Shown: piece after piece, positions 15,007 through 25,139 of the stretch
Layout of the letters: each line of letters opens with the position of its first letter
How positions within the stretch are numbered: the first letter of the stretch is position 1
NCBI RefSeq assembly: GCF_021545845.1
Contig: NZ_CP088923.1
Coordinates: 248,001 to 312,000 of the forward strand
DNA from: Rhodanobacter thiooxydans
GTDB taxonomy: Bacteria > Pseudomonadota > Gammaproteobacteria > Xanthomonadales > Rhodanobacteraceae
DNA length: 64,000 nt
Direction of reading: 5' to 3'
Made by a program: the position numbers and the translations under genes
The notes under the pieces: model-generated
Databases searched by the model: none
What the model was told of the DNA's origin: nothing
Seen by the model: the letters and a program-made list of their open reading frames with translations, nothing else

Positions 15007-17310
15007 TCAAAACTCCATCGTGGTTTGTTGCATCGTGCGAGGCGGGAGGCCGAGGGGCACGACATCGTTATGGCGCATCCATCCGAGCCACTTGTGCAGC
15101 TCGGCGGGCGCAAAGCGCTGCTTGCTGGCGTGCCAGTGCTCGCGCACCTCTTTGACGATCCAGCCATCGTGCGGCGTATGGCCATCGAGCAGGGCATCAT
15201 TCCAGGCGGCGAAAAGGGTGGCGATGATCTCGACCTGTTCGGTATTCAATCCGCCCATGAGATCGATCAGTCGATCCATCTCGGCGCGCGAATCGCCAAG
15301 CACGGCGACGCCTTCTTCGGCCAACGCCTTGATGGCTTTGCCGGGCACGTAGCTCACCTTCTCGTGGCCGGAAGGAAGTGTCTCGACGCTGTGGGTGTAC
15401 CAGCCAGCGAGCTCCGCCTGCTTTTCCAACGCGTAGATGTCAGTGTCCAGTGGGCCGGCTGCTTGGCGCATGTAGCGGCCTCCCAGCTTCAGGCCAAGGC
15501 GTGATTCGGCCAGATAGAGATGCTTCATGTGCGCGGTACGGCCGAAGTTTCGCCTGGAGGCGAGACGCGAGACCACGTAGCCACTTACGGCCGCGCGTGG
15601 TTCTGCGATATTCACCGTGGGAGCAGGGGCCAGCGCTTCGTGTAGCAGCGCGTCGAGCAGGCGGCTGCGGGTGGTTTCACCGGTGGTGAGGCTGGCTTCC
15701 AATTGGTCGCACAGCGCCATCAGCTCATCGACTTTGGCAACTATGCGGCGCTGTTCGGCAAGCGGCGGGACGGGGAGTGGTAGAGGCTTCAACTTGGATG
15801 CTTTGATTCCCTTGGCAGTCATGCCCGTTGACTGTTCCTCAATGCTTAATTGCATCAAATCACTCATCAACGAGAACATCATGAACTTCGTATCGGCGTT
15901 GCCGTAAGGCTGAAGACAGATGGCACGTTGAGCCATGGCGAAGGGCTCGTCGATATTGTTTAGGCAGACATTTCCCAAGGGCGCCTCGGTAGTGAAGAAG
16001 ATATCCCCTTGTTTGGGAAATCCTCGGGTCATCCATTTTTCGAAAGTGCCTTTCGAAACGAACTCACGCGGCTCACGGCTTAGGAAGCCCATGCGAATGT
16101 TTTTCGCTGTGATCAGAGGAATGCCTGCGCTTGTCTTTGTCGGCGTATTCCCTCGATAGTCGATGAAAAGGAATAGGTTTTCGAAAGACTGAACGCTCCA
16201 CCCCTGAGGCAGGGGCATTCGAATATCTTCTGGCATCGGGTCGGGTGCGGCTTTGATACGAGCATCACCAGTATTGAGCTTGGCTTCTACCTTTGCCTTA
16301 GCAATCGCTTTCACGAACTCAGACGCCGGCTCATCTGTTGCATCTTGCGGCACGAGTTTGCCGCGGACGGCGAGGTTGAGGATGGTTTGGCGGAGTTGTT
16401 TGATCTGGTCGGGGCGGGTGGTGAGGGCCGGGAGGGCGTCGAGGGCGAAGCGGGCGTCGGCGGGGAAGGTGTCGGGATCGGGGGTGTTGAGGCGGGCCAG
16501 GCTGGCCGCCGCCAGCCGGTCGCGCGTGGCCTCGCGCTGCGCCCGCGCCGCTTCCAGCTGGTCGCACAGCGCCATCAGCTCATCGACCTTGGCGACGATG
16601 CGCTGTTGCTCCGCTAGCGGCGGTAGCGGGAATGGCGAATAGGCAAAGTAGTCGGTCGGCACACGCTTCTGCCCCGCAGTGCCTGTCATCCTCGGGATAC
16701 CTGATTCGATGAAGTGCGGGCTCTTGAGAAAAACGAGCACGTAGTCTGGATTAATCAATAGCGGCCGAACGACGTGCAATTCGGTCGTGCCACTCCCCAG
16801 CTTCCCAGCCAAATTTCTGAATACGGTGGACTTGCCGTTCTCGAAGCAGGGAGTGATCTTCGCCAGCCCAACATCACCTTCGGAAAAATGCGTATAGCCC
16901 CTCTTGATTTCCCGCCATAAGCGAACCTCATGGCCGTTCGGTTTCCCGTACTCGGCGGAAATCAGGTTCATCGGGACAAAAGACGCCTGCATATCGTCAG
17001 CTGCGTCGTTGCGCGGGCTCAGAATCCCGATCTCGGCGATCTGTGACCATGCCCAACCAGATGGGATCGCAAAAGGCGCCTCTTCAGACGGTGGCGCCGG
17101 CTTTGCCTTTCTGATGGTCCCTGCTTGGATAAGTCGCGTCTTCTCGGCAGTGATCCTCTCCAACAGCTTGGCGGCGGGCTCGTCACCTGACTCCTGTGCT
17201 ACCAGTTTCCCGCGGACCGCTAGATCGAGCACAAACCGCCGGAGCCGCACGATCGCATCCGGCGCGTCAGCAATCCGCGCGTAGTGCGCCAGCAAACCTT
17301 CCGCATTCAT
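15007..17310 (-). CDS. hsdS: Type I restriction specificity subunit with C-terminal extension
   Basis: 767 residues, much longer than the usual 400-450. Two target-recognition domains are each followed by a conserved spacer ending PPLAEQ(Q/R)RIVAKVDELM; both spacers contain ALCDQLEA. HsdS reads the bipartite target and docks HsdM and HsdR. After the second spacer come about 180 more residues (from AVSGYVVSRLASRRNFGRTA to the end) that form a separate domain, including EVREHWHASKQRFAPAELHK. I do not recognise it; similar tails exist on some long HsdS proteins. It overlaps hsdM by 4 bp. The repeated spacer DNA could let recombination swap recognition domains. Confidence 0.88.
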   Translation of the reverse strand: MNAEGLLAHYARIADAPDAIVRLRRFVLDLAVRGKLVAQESGDEPAAKLLERITAEKTRLIQAGTIRKAKPAPPSEEAPFAIPSGWAWSQIAEIGILSPRNDAADDMQASFVPMNLISAEYGKPNGHEVRLWREIKRGYTHFSEGDVGLAKITPCFENGKSTVFRNLAGKLGSGTTELHVVRPLLINPDYVLVFLKSPHFIESGIPRMTGTAGQKRVPTDYFAYSPFPLPPLAEQQRIVAKVDELMALCDQLEAARAQREATRDRLAAASLARLNTPDPDTFPADARFALDALPALTTRPDQIKQLRQTILNLAVRGKLVPQDATDEPASEFVKAIAKAKVEAKLNTGDARIKAAPDPMPEDIRMPLPQGWSVQSFENLFLFIDYRGNTPTKTSAGIPLITAKNIRMGFLSREPREFVSKGTFEKWMTRGFPKQGDIFFTTEAPLGNVCLNNIDEPFAMAQRAICLQPYGNADTKFMMFSLMSDLMQLSIEEQSTGMTAKGIKASKLKPLPLPVPPLAEQRRIVAKVDELMALCDQLEASLTTGETTRSRLLDALLHEALAPAPTVNIAEPRAAVSGYVVSRLASRRNFGRTAHMKHLYLAESRLGLKLGGRYMRQAAGPLDTDIYALEKQAELAGWYTHSVETLPSGHEKVSYVPGKAIKALAEEGVAVLGDSRAEMDRLIDLMGGLNTEQVEIIATLFAAWNDALLDGHTPHDGWIVKEVREHWHASKQRFAPAELHKWLGWMRHNDVVPLGLPPRTMQQTTMEF

Positions 17311-18764
17311 CGCGCCAGCGCCTCGGCCAGGATCGCCTTCAGCTGGTCGCGCAACCGCGCCGTCTCAGCTTCGGCCGCATCCAGTTCGGCAAGCAGGGCT
17401 TTCGGGTCGCCGTGATCTTCGGCCTCGGTGTGCGGATTCTTGATATCGAGGTTGTAGCCGCGGGCCTTTACCTCATCCGCAGTGACCTTCCATGCCTGGG
17501 GTGTTTCCACCCGGCCTTCGCGGCAGGCGCCGCCCCACCAGTCGACGCAGTCCTGCAGGTGCTCGATCTTGATCGGCCGGGTCATGGAATAGGCCTTCTG
17601 GCCTTCGGGTACGCGGTGCTCGTAGTACCAGATGTCCTGCGTGGGGCTGCCCTTTTCGAAGAACAGCAGATTGGTGCCGATGCTGGCGTAGGGTTTGAAC
17701 ACGCTGTTGGGCAGTCGCACGATGGTGTGCAGGCTGCACTCTTCCAGCAGGTGCTCCTTGAGCCGGGTCTTCACCCCTTCGCCAAACAGCGAACCGTCCG
17801 GTAGCACGATGGCCGCGCGGCCGCCGGGCTTGAGCAGGCGGATGAACAGCGCCAGGAACAGGTCGGCGGTTTCCTTGGTGCGGAAGTGCGCGGGGAAGTT
17901 GGATTCGATGCCGTCCTCTTCCTTGCCGCCAAAGGGCGGGTTGGCAAGGATGATGTCGACGCGCTCCTTCTGTTCCCAGCTGATGTAGGGCCGGGCCAGG
18001 GTGTTGTCGTGCTGCACGAAGCTGGGGTCTTCGATGCCGTGCAGCAGCATGTTGGTGACGCACAGCATGTGCGGCAGCGGCTTTTTCTCCACCGCACGCA
18101 GGCCCGCTTGCAGGGCCTCTTCGTCGGCCACCGATTTCACGTAGTGGTCGCGCATGTGGCGGATGGCGCAGGTGAGAAAGCCGCCCGTGCCGCAGGCGGG
18201 GTCGAACAGCTTTTCGCCGGGGTGCGGGTCGATGCGGTCGACCATAAAGGCGGTGACCGCGCGCGGGGTGTAGTACTCGCCGGCGTTGCCCGCGTTCTGC
18301 AGGTCGTTGAGCAACTGCTCGTAGACCTCCCCGAAGTGCTTGCGCTCGGCCAGGTCGTTGAAGTCTACCGTGTTGATCTTGTTGATTACCTGACGCATCA
18401 GGTGGCCGGACTTCATGTAGTTGTAAGCGTCTCCAAATAGGCTGCGGATGACGCGGGCGCGGTTGGCCTGCTTGCCCAGCGCGGGCAGTTCCTTGAGTGC
18501 GGGAATCAGGTCGTCGTTGACGAAGGCCATCAGCGTGTCGCCGGTGTCACCCTCGGGATCGGCGGCCCAGTTCCGCCACTGTAAGCGCGGCGGGATTGGC
18601 GAGGTGAAGCCGTCCTGCATAAGCTCCAACTGCTGATCCTGGTCGTCGATGATCTTGAGGAAGAACATCCAGCACAGCTGGGAGAGGCGCTGGGCGTCGC
18701 CATCGACGCCGACATCCTGGCGCATGAGGTCCTGGATGGATTTGACGGTACTGCGGGGTGACAT
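17307..18764 (-). CDS. hsdM: Type I restriction-modification methyltransferase subunit
   Basis: 485 residues. It has the N-terminal helical HsdM domain, the SAM-binding motif LFDPACGTGGFL (about 186-197) and the catalytic N6-adenine motif IV NPPF (275-278, ILANPPFGG). EYYTPRAVTAFMV is also typical. Length is normal. It methylates adenine in the HsdS-defined site and protects host DNA. A stop-start overlap of 4 bp couples it to hsdS, and it starts 3 nt after the FRG gene stop. The GC-rich middle (17.3-18.4 kb) reads more like the host than the rest of the island. Confidence 0.92.
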   Translation of the reverse strand: MSPRSTVKSIQDLMRQDVGVDGDAQRLSQLCWMFFLKIIDDQDQQLELMQDGFTSPIPPRLQWRNWAADPEGDTGDTLMAFVNDDLIPALKELPALGKQANRARVIRSLFGDAYNYMKSGHLMRQVINKINTVDFNDLAERKHFGEVYEQLLNDLQNAGNAGEYYTPRAVTAFMVDRIDPHPGEKLFDPACGTGGFLTCAIRHMRDHYVKSVADEEALQAGLRAVEKKPLPHMLCVTNMLLHGIEDPSFVQHDNTLARPYISWEQKERVDIILANPPFGGKEEDGIESNFPAHFRTKETADLFLALFIRLLKPGGRAAIVLPDGSLFGEGVKTRLKEHLLEECSLHTIVRLPNSVFKPYASIGTNLLFFEKGSPTQDIWYYEHRVPEGQKAYSMTRPIKIEHLQDCVDWWGGACREGRVETPQAWKVTADEVKARGYNLDIKNPHTEAEDHGDPKALLAELDAAEAETARLRDQLKAILAEALAR

Positions 18765-18767
18765 GGG

Positions 18768-19616
18768 TTACTTACCTAAAGGCTTGAGGAGCTTGAAGAG
18801 TGGATCGCGAGCGTCTGGGTAGAGGGCGCCGCGCTCGACTTTGGGGAAGTTTGGATCCGCCCAGAAGGAGCGCAGATCGAGACGAAACTTGGCAATCAGC
18901 CTCCGGCCAAAGTCGATCTCATAGTGCTTGTAGTGCTGCTTTTGATCGAAGTCGGGCATCTCAGGGTATTCCCCCAGCAGGAAACCTTCCTGGATATACG
19001 GGCGAACGGCGTTGGGCGGGCAGATTCCCGCTAGCTTGACTGTTTGCAGGCCCGCTTCAGCGCTTGCGCTGATCACGCCGCTGATGTTTGGCACCGCTAG
19101 TACATAAAAAAACGCGGTGGGGACTTCTCCCATAGAGGCGAACGAGGCGGCGACCCGAATGGATTGCGACACATCGAGGAGTGGTGTTCCGCATATTTCA
19201 TAGTGCTGGAGAATCGACCATCGGAGGATGCGGTGCCGCGCAACCCGCTGTCTGCCCAAGACCTTTTTGTGTTCAAAGATATCCACCAAGCGCCGTTCGA
19301 AATGCTTAAGCCGCTGGAACCTCAACCCTAGTTCATCTGGGCCGGGAGGATTAAGAGGGTGATTGGCATCAGACCGAAGAACGCCCGGCTTCAGCGTTGT
19401 ATTCCGCAAGCGATTCTTGAAGTCGCTGGCTTGCCCTCTGAAGAGGAGCACGTGCTCTCGGTTATGAAATTGAAGGTCGGCAACCTTCTTCGCCAGCTCT
19501 AGATATGATGAAACAGGGTGGCCGCCGCCTGCCCGGATTTCGCTATTGGTGGCGGCTCTTATCTTTTTCGCCTCGTCAAAGTAGGCGAAGACACTGGTCT
19601 TTCCAACTTGCTCCAT
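18768..19616 (-). CDS. FRG-domain protein inside the type I R-M operon
   Basis: 282 residues. The FRG motif is visible as LLFRGQASDF, with the companion LQHYEICGTPLLDVSQSIR, the usual FRGQ and QHYG-PTPLLDWT pair in slightly altered form. FRG proteins are common in defence loci and are thought to act as effectors, but their activity is not settled. Here it sits between hsdR and hsdM with gaps of 2 and 3 nt, so it must be co-transcribed. A plausible role is a back-up effector or an anti-restriction sensor attached to the R-M system. That role is inferred from position alone. Confidence 0.8.
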   Translation of the reverse strand: MEQVGKTSVFAYFDEAKKIRAATNSEIRAGGGHPVSSYLELAKKVADLQFHNREHVLLFRGQASDFKNRLRNTTLKPGVLRSDANHPLNPPGPDELGLRFQRLKHFERRLVDIFEHKKVLGRQRVARHRILRWSILQHYEICGTPLLDVSQSIRVAASFASMGEVPTAFFYVLAVPNISGVISASAEAGLQTVKLAGICPPNAVRPYIQEGFLLGEYPEMPDFDQKQHYKHYEIDFGRRLIAKFRLDLRSFWADPNFPKVERGALYPDARDPLFKLLKPLGK

Positions 19617-19618
19617 AC

Positions 19619-22075
19619 CTAAGCCGTCTCGTCGTAAAGCGCGTTCTGCAGCTCGTGCACGGCGTTTTCGAAGCCGGCCTTGCTGCCAAAGGGTTTGATC
19701 AGCTGGATGGGTGTGCCCATCGCGTTGAAGGGCGGGATCTCCAGCACCCGCACGTTATCCAGATCGGTGACTACGCCTTCATCTCGATATTTGGCGAGCA
19801 GCGCTTCCAGCACGGCGCAGGCCTGCGGGCCGTACTTGGTGAACACGTCGCGCTTGGTCACGCTGTCGGCGCGCTCGCGGCGGCTGAGTGGCGGCTGGTC
19901 GAAGGCGATATGGCAGATCAGGTCGAATGGGTCGAGATCCTTGCCCACTTCTTCCTGCAGGGGTTCCAGCAGCAAGCCTTCCTCGGCCAGCTCCGCGATG
20001 ACCGATTCCTTGCGCTCGGCTTCGCGCCAGCGGCGCAGGAAGGCATCCAGACTGGTGAAGTGGCGACGGATTGCGTTGCGGCTGTAGTCGCGAAGGGACT
20101 CCGTAACCAGTTTGCCGGATTCGTCGAGGTACTCCACACGCTCCAGAACTACGGTCACCGGGCGCTGTTTGACGTAGAACTTACGCGGCTGGTCGTCATC
20201 CACACCGGGCGGTGGAATCGCCGGCGGTGGCTGATCGACGATGGTTTCCTCGCCGGTGGGCTGCGATGGCAGTGGGTTGCCCTCCTCGTCGAGGGGGACG
20301 TCTTCCGGTGGCACCGGCGAGTCGTATTCATCGGGCTGGTAAATCTGCACCGGTTCGCCGTCGAAGTCCGGATCGGCGAAGTGGTTGGTGGCCTTTCGGA
20401 AGTCCACCAGGGTGAAGTAATACTTGTGCGTGTCCTCGTGCACGCGGGTGCCACGCCCGACGATCTGCTTGAACTCCGTCATGGAGCCGACTTCGCGATC
20501 CAGCACGATCAGGCGGCAGGTTTGCGCATCCACCCCGGTGGAGAGCAGCCGCGAGGTGGTGACGATGACTGGATAGGGGGATTCCGGGTCGATAAAGTTG
20601 CCGAGCTGCGCGGTGCCTTCGTTGTCGTCGCCGGTGATGCGCATGACGTAGCGGGCGTTCTGCTGCACCAGATCGGCGTTCTCGTTGATCAGCGCCTGGC
20701 GCATGCGCGCGGCGTGCTCGGTATCAACGCAGAATACGATGGTCTTCTGAAAGCGGTCACCGCTCTGCTTGAGGTAGTCGGAGATCCACTTCGCCACCCG
20801 CTGGGTGCGCTCGTCGATCACCAGCGTGCGGTCGAAGTCCTTCTCGTTGTAGAGCCGGTCGTCGATGAGATATCCGTGCTTGTCGGTCTCGCCCGACTTG
20901 GGCCGGTAGCCCTGCACGTCGACATCCAGGTGCACCTTGATCACCTTGTACGGAGCCAGGAAGCCGTCGCTGATGCCTTGCTTGAGCGAGTAGGTGTACA
21001 CCGGTTCGCCGAAGTAGTGGATGTTGGAGACGTACTCGGTCTCCTTGGGCGTGGCGGTGAGGCCGATCTGGGTTGCGCTACTGAAGTACTCCAGAATCTC
21101 CCGCCAAGCCGAATCTTCGGCTGCGCTGCCGCGGTGGCATTCGTCGATCACGATGAGATCGAAGAAATCCGGCGAGAATTCGCGGAACAGCTTCTGGCGT
21201 TCTTCCGGCCCGGTGATCGCCTGGTACAGGCCGAGATAGATTTCGTACGCCGGGTCGATGCGGCGCCTCTTGTCCAGCGCCAGCGTCAGCTCGATTTCAG
21301 TCCCGTCTGCTCGCTCGATCGTCTTGCTGGCAGTGCTGAGCTTGGCCATCGCCGGCCCGAACGGTCGAAAATCGTTGACCATGGTCTGGTCGACCAGCAC
21401 GTTGCGGTCGGCCAAGAACAAAATGCGTTTCTTTTGACCGGCCTTCCACAGTCGCCAGATGATCTGGAACGCGGTATAGGTCTTGCCGGTACCGGTGGCC
21501 ATCACCAGCAGGATGCGGTTCTGGCCCTTGGCGATGGCCTCGACGGCGGCGTTGATGGCGTTGCGCTGGTAGTAACGTGGTTCCTTGCCGCTGCCATCCT
21601 CGTAGTACGCCTGCAGGACAGTGCTTTCCTGTGCGGGCTGCAAGCCTTTCCAGCTTCGGTAACGGCTCCACAGTTCGTTCGGGCTTGGGAACTCGTCCAT
21701 CGACAGCGACTGTTCAAGCGGCACCGAAACGCCGCTGCGGTCGTGGAACTGGAAGCCTTTGCCGTTTGAGGAGAAGACGTACGGGATGTCGAGCGTGGTG
21801 GCGTAGCCCAACGCCTGCTGCATGCCATCGCCGGCGGCATGAGTCTGATCCTTGGCCTCGATCAGGGCTAGCGGTAAATGCTTGTAGTACAGGACATAGT
21901 CGGCCCGCTTGGCCTTGCCGCGGGTGACCAACCGGCCGCGCACGATGATACGGCCTTTGGTAAAGCCCACTTCCTCACGAATTTGTGTCTGCACGTCCCA
22001 CCCGGCAGCCACCAGCGCTGGGGTGATGAATTTGGTGCAGACGTCGCGTTCGCTCAGTTTTGCCCCTGCATCCAC
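19619..22075 (-). CDS. hsdR: Type I restriction endonuclease/translocase subunit
   Basis: 818 residues. The N-terminal PD-(D/E)xK nuclease has D59 (KRADYVLYY) and E73-A-K75 (LALIEAKD). The SF2 translocase has Walker A MATGTGKT (192-199) and the DEAD-box variant DECH (311-314), followed by GLTATPKET and the C-terminal helicase domain with VGRGTRVHED. The far C-terminus looks like the EcoEI-type HsdR tail that docks onto the methylase. The start is GTG at 22075. It is the first gene of the six-gene operon, so the operon promoter should lie in 22076-22350, just beyond the tRNA 3' end. Confidence 0.92.
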   Translation of the reverse strand: MDAGAKLSERDVCTKFITPALVAAGWDVQTQIREEVGFTKGRIIVRGRLVTRGKAKRADYVLYYKHLPLALIEAKDQTHAAGDGMQQALGYATTLDIPYVFSSNGKGFQFHDRSGVSVPLEQSLSMDEFPSPNELWSRYRSWKGLQPAQESTVLQAYYEDGSGKEPRYYQRNAINAAVEAIAKGQNRILLVMATGTGKTYTAFQIIWRLWKAGQKKRILFLADRNVLVDQTMVNDFRPFGPAMAKLSTASKTIERADGTEIELTLALDKRRRIDPAYEIYLGLYQAITGPEERQKLFREFSPDFFDLIVIDECHRGSAAEDSAWREILEYFSSATQIGLTATPKETEYVSNIHYFGEPVYTYSLKQGISDGFLAPYKVIKVHLDVDVQGYRPKSGETDKHGYLIDDRLYNEKDFDRTLVIDERTQRVAKWISDYLKQSGDRFQKTIVFCVDTEHAARMRQALINENADLVQQNARYVMRITGDDNEGTAQLGNFIDPESPYPVIVTTSRLLSTGVDAQTCRLIVLDREVGSMTEFKQIVGRGTRVHEDTHKYYFTLVDFRKATNHFADPDFDGEPVQIYQPDEYDSPVPPEDVPLDEEGNPLPSQPTGEETIVDQPPPAIPPPGVDDDQPRKFYVKQRPVTVVLERVEYLDESGKLVTESLRDYSRNAIRRHFTSLDAFLRRWREAERKESVIAELAEEGLLLEPLQEEVGKDLDPFDLICHIAFDQPPLSRRERADSVTKRDVFTKYGPQACAVLEALLAKYRDEGVVTDLDNVRVLEIPPFNAMGTPIQLIKPFGSKAGFENAVHELQNALYDETA

Positions 22076-22272
22076 TGCCCTAGGCCCCTGGTCGCCCGTT
22101 CGAAGCGCGGGTGTCCCCAGAGCTTAACAAAGGATGCCTCAAATAATGCTTTCTGAGAGTTTTGGAAATTGGTCGGTTAGAAACAGGCCCTAAAGAGGTC
22201 TGTGTGCGATCCCTGTGGAGTTGGCAGCCGTCTAGAGATCGCGCGGCAGCTAACCAGCTCCTGTGGATGGCA

Positions 22273-22320
22273 GCGCCAAACTTCGAGAGAAATCCTTCAA
22301 AATTTGGCGCGAGCGCCAAA
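22273..22320. repeat. Three GCGCCAAA units, two forming a tight inverted repeat
   Basis: GCGCCAAA occurs directly at 22273-22280 and 22313-22320 and inverted at 22303-22310, so TTTGGCGC-GA-GCGCCAAA forms an 8-bp hairpin arm pair. Both direct copies continue as CTTCGA or CTTTCGA. The cluster lies between hsdR and the 3' end of the tRNA gene. It could be an island end, a recombinase arm site, an operator for the hsdR operon, or the tRNA terminator. Confidence 0.5.
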
Positions 22321-22358
22321 CTTTCGAAGAATGCATAGAACTGCGTGCCGCGGATGTC

Positions 22359-22434
22359 TGGTGGGCCCACCAGGACTCGAACCTGGAACCAAAGGATTAT
22401 GAGTCCTCTGCTCTGACCATTGAGCTATAGGCCC
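22359..22434 (-). tRNA. tRNA with CAU anticodon, probably tRNA-Ile2
   Basis: 76 nt with the CCA end encoded. Acceptor GGGCCTA pairs with TGGGCCC, the D arm is TAGCTCAATGGTCAGAGCA, the anticodon arm is GGACTCATAATCC (CAU), and the T arm is CCAGGTTCGAGTCCTGG. The anticodon-arm and variable-loop bases resemble the E. coli ileX-type isoleucine tRNA, whose C34 is changed to lysidine, more than elongator tRNA-Met; I cannot exclude Met. Its 3' end points at the island, a usual integration site. Confidence 0.85.
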
Positions 22435-22500
22435 GCAGGCGACGAATGGTAGAGGAGTTGCCGGGGGCGTGCCAGCGCGGGCTTCTACGGAGGCGCATAC

Positions 22501-22530
22501 GAAGAAGCCCCACGTCGGCGGGGCTTCTTC
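22501..22530 (-). terminator. Terminator of rpoD
   Basis: GAAGAAGCCCC and GGGGCTTCTTC form an 11-bp stem with an 8-nt loop, 20 bp past the rpoD stop. The U-tract is weak (CTTCTTCG), but the stem is strong. Confidence 0.7.
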
Positions 22531-22549
22531 GTCATGCCGGCGTCGCCGC

Positions 22550-24424
<1,875 letters not shown>

Positions 24425-24456
24425 TCACCGACCGCCGCAAGGTTCAAGAACCGGAC

Positions 24457-24485
24457 ATTATAGCGATGTGCTGCTTTTTTGACCA
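24457..24485 (-). promoter_or_regulatory. Sigma-70 promoter of rpoD
   Basis: Reading leftward, TGGTCA (-35, 24485-24480) and a perfect TATAAT (-10, 24462-24457) are 17 nt apart. The start codon is about 33 bp downstream of the -10. Confidence 0.65.
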
Positions 24486-24593
24486 GTTTTCAAGTGGAAA
24501 AAGGCTGCGATGGGGTACGCAAAAATCGCGCCAAATCGCGGTGTTGCCGTGTCTTTGCCCGCACCGGGCCGTGCATCGCGCGCCGGCGTCCGT

Positions 24594-25034
24594 TCAGCCG
24601 GTGTCGAGCCAGAAAGTCACCGGGCCATCGTTCACCAGCCGGATCACCATATGGGCGCCGAAGCGCCCGGTTTCCACCCCCGGATGCGCGGCGCGGGCCA
24701 GCTCCAGCAGCCGCTCGAACCAGCGCCGGCCATGCTCGGGCGGCGCCGCGCTGGTGAAGCTGGGGCGCATGCCGGAACGGGTGTCGGCGGCCAGGGTGAA
24801 CTGGCTGACCAGCAGCAGGGCGCCGCCGATGTCGGCGAGCGAGCGGTTCATCTTGCCGTTGGCATCGGCGAACACGCGGTAGCCGAGCAGGCGCTCCAGC
24901 ATGCGTTTCGCCTGCGCCTCGCCGTCGTCGGGCTGCACCGCCACCAGCGCCAGCAGGCCGGGGCCGATCGCGCCGACCGTTTCATCGCCGACACTGACGC
25001 TGGCGGACAGTACGCGCTGGATCAGGGCAATCAT
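24594..25034 (-). CDS. dtd: D-aminoacyl-tRNA deacylase
   Basis: 146 residues, the family length. The start [15 protein letters not shown], the catalytic strand [14 protein letters not shown], the [17 protein letters not shown] loop and the GxPVT-like [12 protein letters not shown] end are all diagnostic. Dtd removes D-amino acids or glycine mischarged onto tRNA. A large leftward reading frame continues upstream through the neighbouring acyltransferase, but that is a shadow; the true ATG is at 25034. A seven-copy heptamer array touches the start codon, so no Shine-Dalgarno exists. Confidence 0.95.
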   Translation of the reverse strand: MIALIQRVLSASVSVGDETVGAIGPGLLALVAVQPDDGEAQAKRMLERLLGYRVFADANGKMNRSLADIGGALLLVSQFTLAADTRSGMRPSFTSAAPPEHGRRWFERLLELARAAHPGVETGRFGAHMVIRLVNDGPVTFWLDTG

Positions 25035-25083
25035 GGATTCGGGATTCGGGATTCGGGATTCGGGATTCGGGATTCGGGATTCG
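25035..25083. repeat. Seven perfect tandem copies of GGATTCG
   Basis: A 49-bp array of the 7-mer GGATTCG with no mismatches, lying between the divergent dtd and acyltransferase genes and directly abutting the dtd start codon. Copy number could vary by slipped-strand replication and alter promoter or leader length. Confidence 0.95.
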
Positions 25084-25139
25084 CATGAGCATAAGCGAAG
25101 GAGGGCTGGCGGCGGTGCGTGTCCTCTACACTTTCGGCC

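Noticed and set aside
19505..21769. A 754-residue rightward ORF antisense to hsdR
   Set aside because: No start signal or domain, and hsdR on the other strand has all its catalytic motifs.
22080..22370. A 96-residue leftward ORF between hsdR and the tRNA
   Set aside because: It begins inside the tRNA gene and has no family-like sequence.
22359..22434. Initiator tRNA-fMet
   Set aside because: The acceptor stem begins with a G-C pair and the anticodon arm lacks the three initiator G-C pairs (it is GGACTCATAATCC); Ile2 or elongator Met fits.
25035..25083. CRISPR array
   Set aside because: The 7-bp units are contiguous with no spacers; there are no cas genes in the window.
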